Source: a virus. From it: 64,000 bases of DNA. The position numbers and the translations under genes were made by a program. The notes under the pieces are model-generated. The model was given only the letters and a program-made list of their open reading frames with translations, ran no database searches and was not told the DNA's origin. Location: positions 33,841-97,840 of IMG/VR virus record IMGVR_UViG_3300005288_000003, one strand, 5' to 3'. How positions within the stretch are numbered: the first letter of the stretch is position 1; each line of letters opens with the position of its first letter. This document shows positions 47,216-54,338 of this stretch, in pieces.

Positions 47216-47242
47216 AGCCTCCTTCATTGGGGGCTTTCTTTT
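47216..47242 (+). terminator. Terminator of the rightward gene block
   Basis: AGCCTCC pairs with GGGGGCT around TTCATT, followed by TTCTTTT. Confidence 0.8.
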
Positions 47243-48207
47243 GTCTGGTTAAAAAGTAACCACTGGCGTTTAGCTAGCCACCAAGGCCATTCCTCCCCAA
47301 ACCCAGTTTTACATTTCAGGTACTCTCCTAAATCCTAATCGGATTTATATTTTAGGGACTTAACAAAAGCTAAGCACCCCTATAGCTGGCCGCCGTAATT
47401 TGAAAATAAGTTGGCACGCATCCTGCATAAATCATCACTCATTCGCTAGTGGTTCGTTCCACGTGGAACATAGCCCGCCCGGTGATGCCTTCGGCGTCAA
47501 ACCTTCTGCCCTTTGCACACATACAAACACTTATAACAAAAGGGGTATATAAGAACTGATATTGTGGTCGCACTATATATAGAGAGCTGTACACCTCGGA
47601 TAGCTCGCACTCTGAGGGACATACACACCACACTACGGTAGCACACCATAGGACATTGCACACACAACATGGCACACTGTGTGCATCACTACACATGGCA
47701 TGCCCTATGCATAGCGTTTCATTTATCGTGTGCGATATTGCGATTGACATGCATATTATGTGCCACTCACACACCACACCCCTCCATAGGCTACCCCTAT
47801 CACCCTGTTCGCATCGATTGGAATGTATTTCTTGACACGCCAGTGTAAGTGTGATCGTTTTGCTTAGACATCACGTGGTGCTGCCCAAGCTCCGGCGAGT
47901 GAGAAACCCATATAGCATGTTTTGAAGGGTTATTGACCTATGGCCAGCCATAGGGCGAGATTCACTGTAGGCCACGGCCTACGGGGCTCACAGAGCTTTA
48001 TAGAGGGTTATTTAGGGCTCCGCCCTGATGGTCATACTCTGTCGTCTTCGACAGGTTTTGAAACCCTTTTCAAATGGTATAACAATATATTTATTTATAT
48101 GTATCCCTTCTATAGAGGGTAATGCTTTCGCCTTCGGCTTGTGGTGCAAAACCTACAGCGGAGCTGTGAGGGTATACCCTTTCACCTTCGGTTAATGTGC
48201 AAGAATG
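47243..48207. other. Gene-free region between convergent gene blocks, rich in hairpins
   Basis: No credible gene is seen. The left part has GGTTA/TAACC and TAAATCC/GGATTTA hairpins and the CA-rich stretch at 47.6-47.7 kb. From 47938 a chain of close hairpins follows: CTATGG-CCAG-CCATAG, GTAGGC-CACG-GCCTAC, AGGGC-TCC-GCCCT, CTGTCG-TCTT-CGACAG, GCC-TTC-GGC, ACAGC-GGA-GCTGT, AGGGTATACCCT and ACC-TTC-GGT. Both ends carry parS-like sites. It could hold an origin, a partition/anchoring region or structured RNA. Confidence 0.6.
47456..47469. promoter_or_regulatory. parS-like site 1 (perfect palindrome)
   Basis: GTTCCACGTGGAAC is a perfect 14-base palindrome. It is the core of the chromosomal parS sequence bound by ParB in Pseudomonas and many other bacteria. 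No parB gene is in the window, so the host ParB would be the reader. Confidence 0.7.
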
Positions 48208-48233
48208 CAAAAGCCCCGCACTAGCGGGGCTTT
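48208..48233. terminator. Bidirectional terminator at the end of 48251-48523
   Basis: AAAGCCCCGC pairs with GCGGGGCTTT around ACTA. On the minus strand it is followed by TTTTGC, and it can act in both directions. Confidence 0.75.
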
Positions 48234-48248
48234 GTTTCACGTGGAACA
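48233..48248. promoter_or_regulatory. parS-like site 2 (universal consensus)
   Basis: TGTTTCACGTGGAACA is, on the other strand, TGTTCCACGTGAAACA, which is an exact match to the general bacterial parS consensus TGTTNCACGTGAAACA. It lies 777 bases from site 1, directly before the stop of the gene at 48251. Confidence 0.75.
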
Positions 48249-48250
48249 TT

Positions 48251-48523
48251 TCAAGGCAAACGCAAACCCTTGCCATCGGTGATGATGATTTGAGAGCCAA
48301 ACCCAACGACACAACCTGTCTCGCCTTGCGAGTGTGCTTTAAGGCATGTTTCGATTACAGACATGCTATCTGAGGTTGTTGGCACTTCTTGCCATTTGGT
48401 TGTAGTCCAGCCGAAAGAGGAGTGATAGAAACCCTCCTTCACAAACCATACGCCATCCTCACGACGAGCGTATTTATAGCCGTCATTGCCGATGCGAGTG
48501 AAAGCTAAGTTTGCCTTTGCCAT
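48251..48523 (-). CDS. Hypothetical protein
   Basis: 90 aa. It reads MAKANLAFTRIGNDGYKYAR and VWFVKEGFYHSSFGWTTTKW. The promoter is at 48576-48604. No family is recognised; it is a small, probably beta-rich protein. Confidence 0.7.
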   Translation of the reverse strand: MAKANLAFTRIGNDGYKYARREDGVWFVKEGFYHSSFGWTTTKWQEVPTTSDSMSVIETCLKAHSQGETGCVVGFGSQIIITDGKGLRLP

Positions 48524-48575
48524 AACGTGCTACTCCGTCAAGGGGGCGAACCATTTCGCCTCTTCCTTGGTTAGC

Positions 48576-48604
48576 ATTCTACACACGTGCAAACCACTGT
48601 GCAA
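48576..48604 (-). promoter_or_regulatory. Promoter of 48251-48523
   Basis: Minus-strand TTGCAC, a 17-base spacer and TAGAAT lie 52 bases before the gene. Confidence 0.65.
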
Positions 48605-48613
48605 CATTCTTTT

Positions 48614-48898
48614 TCACGGAATGTCGTTATCTGCTACTTTCTCACAAGTGAAGTCATAGTCTGTCAACGTGCTAAGCTCTTCACGAACGCCGAAACGATC
48701 AAGGTATTTTTGGGCTAACTCTTGGTTCAATGCCTTGAGCTTGCCGGACTGTTCAAAGGTGAAAGCTTTCCCGAATAGGTCGCTTTCTACATACAATGTT
48801 TCATTGCATGGGGCTTGTGTGTGCCACTCTGTATCTGTGGCGATAACGTAGCCATTGCAGTTGGCGAAAGAGCACAGGGTAAGAATCAGAGCGTACAT
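48614..48898 (-). CDS. Exported or membrane-associated Cys-rich protein
   Basis: 94 aa, TAATG-coupled to the upstream 32-residue peptide. It begins MYALILTLCSFANCNGYVIA, a short hydrophobic start, and has four Cys. It is possibly exported, but the signal is weak. No family is recognised. Confidence 0.65.
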   Translation of the reverse strand: MYALILTLCSFANCNGYVIATDTEWHTQAPCNETLYVESDLFGKAFTFEQSGKLKALNQELAQKYLDRFGVREELSTLTDYDFTCEKVADNDIP

Positions 48899-48996
48899 TA
48901 TTTAGCCTCCTTTGAGCGAAGCGAAACACCTTTCGAAAGGTTGCACAGAGTCAGAAGGATGAAAGCCCCAAGACAGATAGCGATAATATCGTACAT
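48898..48996 (-). CDS. 32-residue membrane peptide
   Basis: The ATG at 48996 has GGAG nine bases upstream and overlaps the previous stop (TAATG). It encodes a single helix (MYDIIAICLGAFILLTLCNL) and a basic tail (SKGVSLRSKEAK). It is the middle gene of three coupled small genes. Confidence 0.6.
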   Translation of the reverse strand: MYDIIAICLGAFILLTLCNLSKGVSLRSKEAK

Positions 48997-49070
48997 TACG
49001 AAAGACTCCACAAGGTGAACAGGACAACAATGAAAGCGGGATAAAGGAGAATGGTACGTGTGGATAACAT
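48996..49070 (-). CDS. 24-residue membrane peptide
   Basis: The ATG at 49070 follows AGGAGG by seven bases. It encodes LSTRTILLYPAFIVVLFTLW plus three residues, a single hydrophobic helix. Its stop overlaps the next start, which supports it as a real gene. Confidence 0.55.
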   Translation of the reverse strand: MLSTRTILLYPAFIVVLFTLWSLS

Positions 49071-49134
49071 TTTGAAGCCTCCTAAGTGTGTGAAGCCATT
49101 GTACCAACTTCACACACAAGATGGAAGCTTTATT

Positions 49135-49332
49135 TCACACTACTCGCCAGCCTTCCAAGGTATGACGGCAAGACAGAGCGGCGGCGTTGTAGCCATTTGC
49201 TTTAGCTTCACGTTCGATAATGGCACGCACTTTGCGGGTATTTTCTTTGCTGTAGGTTGTACCAACTTCGGCAAGAATTTTTGCATCGGTGGCGTCTTTG
49301 AAGGCTTCGAACTTAGCGTGAGATTCGTTCAT
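49135..49332 (-). CDS. Small basic protein
   Basis: 65 aa. It is helical (SHAKFEAFKDATDAKILAEV, ENTRKVRAIIEREAKANGYN) with a short strand at the end (TLEGWRVV). The promoter at 49483-49510 may serve it. No family is recognised. Confidence 0.65.
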   Translation of the reverse strand: MNESHAKFEAFKDATDAKILAEVGTTYSKENTRKVRAIIEREAKANGYNAAALSCRHTLEGWRVV

Positions 49333-49482
49333 GTTCTTTACTCGTTTGTGTGTGGGTGTGCTAGGCGCTGTAACCGCTTTTCTGCCTAGCTCGCGGGATG
49401 GTTCTGACGGCCATCAAGTCGGAGGCTTCTGCCACCCTATCAGCGCTTTTTAAGAGTTATCGCTGCTTTCTCTGTATGGCCC

Positions 49483-49510
49483 ATTCTACAGGAACTAGAA
49501 TGGGCGTCAA
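49483..49510 (-). promoter_or_regulatory. Promoter upstream of 49135-49332
   Basis: Minus-strand TTGACG, a 16-base spacer and TAGAAT. A perfect 10-base inverted repeat (GCCCATTCTA/TAGAATGGGC) covers the spacer and the -10. Confidence 0.7.
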
Positions 49511-49522
49511 CCATTTATTTCA

Positions 49523-49768
49523 TCAACCCGAAACTATTTTACACAGCATTCCCCGAGGCATGATGAACTGCAAAGCGAATTGCTGTGCATCCTCAAGCTG
49601 TGCAAAGCTTTCAAACTTCCAACCAACATCAACGCCACCCGAAGAAGTCGAAACTTCATAGGATGGCACGTGGATTGCTTCCATACCCGGCTGTGCCGTT
49701 GTTTGAAAGATGTTCGCCACTTTGACGGATTCAAGGTTAGCGTTGGTGAACGTTTGAATCTTTTTCAT
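49523..49768 (-). CDS. Hypothetical protein
   Basis: 81 aa. It reads MKKIQTFTNANLESVKVANI and VDVGWKFESFAQLEDAQQFA. A promoter is at 49817-49844. No family is recognised. Confidence 0.65.
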   Translation of the reverse strand: MKKIQTFTNANLESVKVANIFQTTAQPGMEAIHVPSYEVSTSSGGVDVGWKFESFAQLEDAQQFALQFIMPRGMLCKIVSG

Positions 49769-49816
49769 GGCCCTAGCCTCATTGGTTGGGTGGCTGTTTG
49801 CTTCCCTATGTCGGCC

Positions 49817-49844
49817 ATTCTACAGGATTGGTCTACCCTGTAAA
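49817..49844 (-). promoter_or_regulatory. Promoter of 49523-49768
   Basis: Minus-strand TTTACA, a 16-base spacer ending CCTG and TAGAAT lie 48 bases before the gene. Confidence 0.7.
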
Positions 49845-50017
49845 CAACTATTTTCGTATAAGCACACGAAAAACCCAAACCCAAAAGCATAAGGCGAATA
49901 CAGCTAGAACAGGGTGCTCAATTCCACACATTTCAGAGTCTCACATTTTTCGATGTTGTGTCAATAGGCTTTTTAAACGCTCTGTAGTGCGTTCCATTCG
50001 TTTGCTTTTTTTTCATG

Positions 50018-50200
50018 TCACGCCTCTTTCGGCTCATAAGGCCAACCCTGTCTAGACCATGCTTTAAAGCGTTCCTCTGTAGCTAGAACATGGTTAGCGT
50101 CAAAGCATAAACCTTGCGTAAAGGGGGAGCCGTACAGGGTACGGCTGACAGTCAACCAAACCCCCGCCCTACGTGGCAACCGTTTAAAGACTAGCCCCAT
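50018..50200 (-). CDS. Small basic protein
   Basis: 60 aa. It reads MGLVFKRLPRRAGVWLTVSR and FDANHVLATEERFKAWSRQG. The start overlaps the previous stop (TAATG). No family is recognised. Confidence 0.6.
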   Translation of the reverse strand: MGLVFKRLPRRAGVWLTVSRTLYGSPFTQGLCFDANHVLATEERFKAWSRQGWPYEPKEA

Positions 50201-50658
50201 TACAGGGATTGGCCCTTGGCCCTTTCTGTGCCTTTCTTCGCTTCTGGCGTGGCCTTGGGGGCTTCTGGAACGTCGCCTAGAGCGTCGTCAAGCTTCTTTT
50301 CCAAGAAGTCTATGGCCTTACCGCCAATGCGTTGCCCTGTCTCACTGGTGACGGCCTTGTAAGTTACGCCACTGCCGACGATGATAGCCAAATCCTTTTG
50401 GGATGGCACAAGGTAAGTTAGGCAACCGAGGACTAGACCAACGATCATAGACCACTTAGACAACGTGGCAAACGTTTTAAATCCGGGTTGTTTCATCTGT
50501 TCGGCGGTTGTCCGCTTCGTGTCAATGGCAGAGAAAGAAGCGGCAAACAAGATGATACCGAACAACAAAGCGCCTCCCCAAAAGGCGCCCCAACCGAGGG
50601 CCAGCAACGCAGCAAGCTTTTCAACCATTACGAAAACATAGATTACAAACCATTCCAT
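50200..50658 (-). CDS. Membrane protein with three helices
   Basis: 152 aa. Hydrophobic segments are WFVIYVFVMVEKLAALLALG, ALLFGIILFAASFSA and WSMIVGLVLGCLTYLV. The C-terminus is soluble, charged and Pro/Lys/Glu rich. A holin-like role is possible but not shown. It is coupled to both neighbours by TAATG overlaps. Confidence 0.7.
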   Translation of the reverse strand: MEWFVIYVFVMVEKLAALLALGWGAFWGGALLFGIILFAASFSAIDTKRTTAEQMKQPGFKTFATLSKWSMIVGLVLGCLTYLVPSQKDLAIIVGSGVTYKAVTSETGQRIGGKAIDFLEKKLDDALGDVPEAPKATPEAKKGTERAKGQSL

Positions 50659-51173
50659 TACAGCAAACTCCTAAGGATTAGAGGGATAAAAGGTGTTACA
50701 GGGTAAAAGGTTTCACATTGGCACGCTTCAAAGCTTCCATTGCTACCAGCCTTACGGCGTGCTTGAGCTTCTGTCATACCGTAGTGGACTGCTGCCGTAG
50801 GTTGAACCCCAGCCACGTCAGACAATTCAGTGTATTGTGACGATGCTTGATAGGTGGCGAGAAACTGTTCAAGCGTTGTATATTTCCAGTTTGCACCACG
50901 TAGCGACCACGTTGGGCATTCGTTGAACATATCTTGATAGGTGCGGTTGTCACCTTGTACCAACTGCCAGCCTGTGCCAGTGCTACGGGGTTGGTCTGTC
51001 TTATAGTTGCCGGTAAAGTTGAAACCGCCCAAATCGAGTTGAAAACTCACAACCTTAGAACCTTCGGCGTCTGTGTAGAAGCCATAAGTGCCGCTCTTAG
51101 CGATGAACACGCGAAAGCCAGAAGCTTTGATGTTCTTTGCCAGTTCGCTGGTAGCTTCGATTTTCCAAGACAT
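50658..51173 (-). CDS. Hypothetical protein
   Basis: 171 aa from the ATG at 51173 (AAAGGA upstream). It reads MSWKIEATSELAKNIKASGF, GTYGFYTDAEGSKVVSFQLD and VHYGMTEAQARRKAGSNGSF. The repeated strand pattern suggests an alpha/beta protein. It is the first of three coupled genes. Confidence 0.7.
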   Translation of the reverse strand: MSWKIEATSELAKNIKASGFRVFIAKSGTYGFYTDAEGSKVVSFQLDLGGFNFTGNYKTDQPRSTGTGWQLVQGDNRTYQDMFNECPTWSLRGANWKYTTLEQFLATYQASSQYTELSDVAGVQPTAAVHYGMTEAQARRKAGSNGSFEACQCETFYPVTPFIPLILRSLL

Positions 51174-51224
51174 GATTGCGTTTCCTTTCAATTGGTAGAA
51201 GCTTATTCGCTTCTGATGTTGGTC

Positions 51225-51252
51225 ATTCTACAGGGTGTGACATCCGTGTCAA
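51225..51252 (-). promoter_or_regulatory. Promoter of the 51173-50018 operon
   Basis: Minus-strand TTGACA, a 16-base spacer ending CCTG and TAGAAT. TGACA/TGTCA forms a small inverted repeat at the -35. Confidence 0.75.
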
Positions 51253-51259
51253 CACAATT

Positions 51260-51355
51260 TTAAAGCGAAGTTGAAAACATTATGAACAGAGATATCAGCC
51301 ATACAATGAACAATGTTGTCAAGATGATTATTGTGATTTTCTCTATAAGCGTCAT
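51260..51355 (-). CDS. 31-residue membrane peptide
   Basis: The ATG at 51355 follows AGGGAGGT by six bases. It encodes MTLIEKITIIILTTLFIVWL and ends FIMFSTSL, one long hydrophobic helix. It lies between a terminator and the next promoter. The strong ribosome site supports it. Confidence 0.6.
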   Translation of the reverse strand: MTLIEKITIIILTTLFIVWLISLFIMFSTSL

Positions 51356-51377
51356 ACAACCTACCTCCCTAGAGACG

Positions 51378-51403
51378 AAAAAGCCCCGCTGGTTAGGCGG
51401 GGC
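51378..51403 (-). terminator. Terminator after the DGQHR gene
   Basis: GCCCCGC pairs with GCGGGGC around TGGTTAG; on the minus strand it is followed by TTTTTCG. Confidence 0.78.
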
Positions 51404-51416
51404 GAAGGGTTGTAGC

Positions 51417-52874
51417 TTATGCCGCTTCTGGTTTTTCAGCGGTGCGGCTTGGTAGTTTCAACATCCAGCGAATCATGTCACCGATGATCGGGTAGATATC
51501 GTTGTGGCGAGTGGCGAACCGCATCCACTTATTCTGGACATCAAAGACACCGATAGAGCGTGAACTGTCACCGCCATCCGGCAGGTAGTCACGAAGGCCG
51601 GTAAGCTTGGCTCTGATGCGTTCTTGCTCAGTCATTTCATAGAACCGCCATACCGGATTAGTGTGGCTGAAATTGACTTGACTCAAGTTTTGCAGAAGGC
51701 GTTCCAAGTCTTCTGTAGCTGTTTCATCCCGACGACGACCGTACCCAAGGTCGTACACGAGTTTTGCAATGGCCTTGACGACTACAGGCTGTGCTAGCAC
51801 CGTGTTAGCCTTTGCCCCTTGCTCACCAAACCCCGGAACGTTAGCAATAGCGCCCCACATACGGCACGCTGTAGCATATTTCTCTTCTACATCGGCAGGC
51901 GTGGCACTGGCGATGCTGGTTTTGTTCAGGAACAGGATAGCGTTTGTTGCTGCCAAGTCGCGGAACGTCCAGCGGCCTGTATCCTTTGCCCAGTTGGTTT
52001 GGTCGCCATCTGCTACATCGTCCCAATCCAGAATGTGAGGTAACAATTCACTCTGGATAAACTGGTTAACAGGGTTGGCGCTGTCAAACTTAAGTGCTAG
52101 ACTACGCTCCACCTTTTTAGCAAGGTTGTTCAGGTCGTGAAACAGTTGTTGCTCTTCCCGAACGCCAAGCCCTAGATGAATCTCGACAGCCACCTTACTG
52201 AAACCCCGTGCCACTTCGTCGCATTCGTCCCAAGCTGCCAGCACTTCGGTTGGAATGGTTTCCTTGAAATTACCTTCAAAGAGTTTCGGCTTGCGTGGAT
52301 ATTTCCGATTCAACCTGATTTCAGTCAGGAATTCGAAAACCAAATCCATCGCATAGCGTCTGTGCTGGCCATCGATCACGTACAGCATGTCACGTTGCCC
52401 GAGGAACACCTTGAAGCATGCGGTTTCGCCGTCCGCTTCCATTCGTTTACCTTCGATGCCAGCGCCACCGGGTTCAACGGTGCGAAGGTTGCACACGATA
52501 GGCTGCAAGCTCATGTAGGTTTGTGGCCCCATTACCCTTTGCAGTTCGTGCAGTGCCGGCGACTCAGGCTTGTGGAAGTTGCGACGGTATTCAATAGCCG
52601 CTGCAATCATGCCCCGAAGGATGTACTTAGCAAGGCCGGTGGCGTGAGCTTCGTTCAATGGCCGCTGTGTGGCTGGCGAGCCATCGGGTTGACGTTCGTT
52701 CGCTACCTTGCTCATAGCGTAGAAGTCTTTCATTGGAATCAGGGCGATAAAGGTACGGTGCCCCAAATTGTGACCAATGAACACCTTTTCAGGTCTGACT
52801 TGAGAGTCAGCTTCTTTCAACAGGTTGTCGATGGAAGTGAGTGGAGTAGGGAGCGATTCATTTGGCATGAACAT
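51417..52874 (-). CDS. DGQHR-domain protein (DndB-like)
   Basis: 485 aa. The signature DGQHRRYAMD is at residue about 170, inside a ParB/Srx-like fold. Other parts are ANERQPDGSPATQRPLNEAH and LFHDLNNLAKKVERSLALKF (the LNxxxKxV motif seen after DGQHR). DndB-like proteins occur with DNA phosphorothioation systems and in many phages and plasmids, where their role is unknown. It is preceded by its own promoter and followed by a terminator. Confidence 0.83.
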   Translation of the reverse strand: MFMPNESLPTPLTSIDNLLKEADSQVRPEKVFIGHNLGHRTFIALIPMKDFYAMSKVANERQPDGSPATQRPLNEAHATGLAKYILRGMIAAAIEYRRNFHKPESPALHELQRVMGPQTYMSLQPIVCNLRTVEPGGAGIEGKRMEADGETACFKVFLGQRDMLYVIDGQHRRYAMDLVFEFLTEIRLNRKYPRKPKLFEGNFKETIPTEVLAAWDECDEVARGFSKVAVEIHLGLGVREEQQLFHDLNNLAKKVERSLALKFDSANPVNQFIQSELLPHILDWDDVADGDQTNWAKDTGRWTFRDLAATNAILFLNKTSIASATPADVEEKYATACRMWGAIANVPGFGEQGAKANTVLAQPVVVKAIAKLVYDLGYGRRRDETATEDLERLLQNLSQVNFSHTNPVWRFYEMTEQERIRAKLTGLRDYLPDGGDSSRSIGVFDVQNKWMRFATRHNDIYPIIGDMIRWMLKLPSRTAEKPEAA

Positions 52875-52942
52875 GGCATTTCTCCTAGAACGTTTGGTTT
52901 GCCTTTCGGCTTGGGCTCGGCTGTTTGCCTTGCTTGATTAAG

Positions 52943-52970
52943 AGACTAGCACCCCTAGAATGAGAGTCAA
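52943..52970 (-). promoter_or_regulatory. Promoter of the DGQHR gene
   Basis: Minus-strand TTGACT, a 16-base spacer and TAGTCT lie 69 bases before the start. Confidence 0.65.
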
Positions 52971-53000
52971 GGATTATTTTCAATTATTTTCTATGGAATG

Positions 53001-53026
53001 AAAAAGCCCCGCTAGGCGGGGCTTTC
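53001..53026. terminator. Bidirectional terminator
   Basis: AAGCCCCGC pairs with GCGGGGCTT around TAG. A-runs and T-runs on both sides allow action in both directions. Confidence 0.78.
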
Positions 53027-53040
53027 CTCAGGCTATTGCA

Positions 53041-53328
53041 TCAATCATGCCAATCTACATCAACATCGTTCGAAGCGGCTAGCTGGCCCTGCAAGCTGTT
53101 TTGTAGCTCTTCTTGAAACTCTACCTTGATCGCCTCAAACATCCCCGGCGACAGTTGGCGAAGAGCGCCCCCCGGCTTGACGTTCAAACCACAAATCGTC
53201 ACTTCGCTATAAGTGGCGTTCAAATGCTCTTCAAGCTCCTGATCCGTCACTTGCACAACCCCCAGCTTCACGTCATACCCACGGAAAGCCTTAACAGCAC
53301 CTAACGACAGCAAAACAACCTTATTCAT
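53041..53328 (-). CDS. Hypothetical protein
   Basis: 95 aa from the ATG at 53328; a TTG at 53337 has better spacing to AGGAG and may be the real start. It reads MNKVVLLSLGAVKAFRGYDV and VQVTDQELEEHLNATYSEVT. No family is recognised. Confidence 0.65.
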   Translation of the reverse strand: MNKVVLLSLGAVKAFRGYDVKLGVVQVTDQELEEHLNATYSEVTICGLNVKPGGALRQLSPGMFEAIKVEFQEELQNSLQGQLAASNDVDVDWHD

Positions 53329-53400
53329 ACTGCCCAATCTATACAACTCCTATGGTTGCCGGTGGCTGCCTTTCTGGCTTATTCCTTCCCGGTGACGAAC

Positions 53401-53428
53401 ATTCTACAGGGAATCAGGGCCACGTCAA
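53401..53428 (-). promoter_or_regulatory. Promoter of 53041-53328
   Basis: Minus-strand TTGACG, a 16-base spacer ending CCTG and TAGAAT. Confidence 0.7.
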
Positions 53429-53469
53429 CTAGAAAAACTCTAATTAAATCAGTGGCCCTAGATGGTTAG

Positions 53470-53808
53470 TTAATCTTCTTTGTCGTCTTCAAAGATGTAT
53501 TCGGTGCCACCTACCTTGCAACTGGTCATTTTCGACAGCGTGACGTTAACCCAAGGATAGGGATTGCCCGCTGCGATTTTGTCCGGGTCGGCGGCGGTAT
53601 ACATGTCCGGGTTAGCTGCTACCGGGTTGGCCTTGACATCATCTTTCGTGCCGCTTGTCAAGGCTTTATTCATCCATTGTTTCAGAACCCGATGCGTGGT
53701 AGTGCCATCCTTTTTAATCCACGTCACACCCATCATCTGGCCTTTGTTGCCGTCCAGAATTTCCCGCTTCTGTTTGATGGTAGCGCCTTTGATAACTACT
53801 GTGTTCAT
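53470..53808 (-). CDS. SH3-like small-barrel protein (WYL_2-like), paralogue A
   Basis: 112 aa. QMMGVTWIKKDGTTTHRVLK resembles the strand pair of phage WYL_2/DUF2693-like proteins. The C-terminal half includes NPYPWVNVTLSKMTSCKVGG. The gene at 56542-56835 has the same layout. It may bind DNA or RNA. Confidence 0.65.
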   Translation of the reverse strand: MNTVVIKGATIKQKREILDGNKGQMMGVTWIKKDGTTTHRVLKQWMNKALTSGTKDDVKANPVAANPDMYTAADPDKIAAGNPYPWVNVTLSKMTSCKVGGTEYIFEDDKED

Positions 53809-53824
53809 GATCTGTAAGCCTCGG

Positions 53825-53971
53825 TTAGTCTTCGGAGTCAGCCACTAGCAGGATAGGGAAATCGAAGTTATCAGACTCGGCTTCGAAGACTTCCTGTGTG
53901 TCTGTGGTGAAAGGATACCACACCTTCGCCACCTGTACACAACTATTTTTACGGTAAATTTTCCAATACAT
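53825..53971 (-). CDS. Possible small acidic protein
   Basis: 48 aa from the ATG at 53971. It reads MYWKIYRKNSCVQVAKVWYP and ends FPILLVADSED. The ribosome site is weak and a TATCCT promoter-like element lies within, so either the gene or the promoter may be misread. The composition looks like a real protein. Confidence 0.4.
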   Translation of the reverse strand: MYWKIYRKNSCVQVAKVWYPFTTDTQEVFEAESDNFDFPILLVADSED

Positions 53972-53996
53972 TTTGTTATCTTATAACCTTTACATT

Positions 53997-54332
53997 CTAG
54001 GCGTAGCAGGCGGCTCCCGCTGGCGTTACATACTGTGAACTATGCCAGTATATGCCCCACACTGTTAGCAGGGCTTGTAAGTGGCGTGTAGTGCCTTGCC
54101 CGCGCATCTGTGGGCATGTTCTCTTATAGTAAATCTCGCCATCTGGATTCAGTAGAACACCGCTGTATCCGATGTTATGCGCTACTGACTTGAAAACTAC
54201 AATCCGATACCGCCCTACATGGTCACGAAAAAGCCTGATAACGCGGCCATCTGCTAGGGTAGAGACTCTTTGCAGGGTCTCAAGGCCGGTTAACATACAC
54301 TGATTCAGCGCGTTATAAACCGATTGATTCAT
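53997..54332 (-). CDS. Hypothetical protein
   Basis: 111 aa. It reads NQSVYNALNQCMLTGLETLQ and GYSGVLLNPDGEIYYKRTCP. No family is recognised. It starts 7 bases after the stop of the gene at 54339, on the same transcript. Confidence 0.65.
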   Translation of the reverse strand: MNQSVYNALNQCMLTGLETLQRVSTLADGRVIRLFRDHVGRYRIVVFKSVAHNIGYSGVLLNPDGEIYYKRTCPQMRGQGTTRHLQALLTVWGIYWHSSQYVTPAGAACYA

Positions 54333-54338
54333 GCCCTA

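Noticed and set aside
47870-47881. A third parS-like site (CATCACGTGGTG)
   Set aside because: Only the CACGTG core matches; the flanks do not fit the parS consensus.
47943-48240. CRISPR array in the hairpin-rich region
   Set aside because: The hairpins are different sequences at irregular spacing; no repeated direct unit is present.
48091-48312. A 73-codon minus-strand frame overlapping the terminator and the gene at 48251
   Set aside because: It would overlap a better supported gene and read through a terminator and hairpins.
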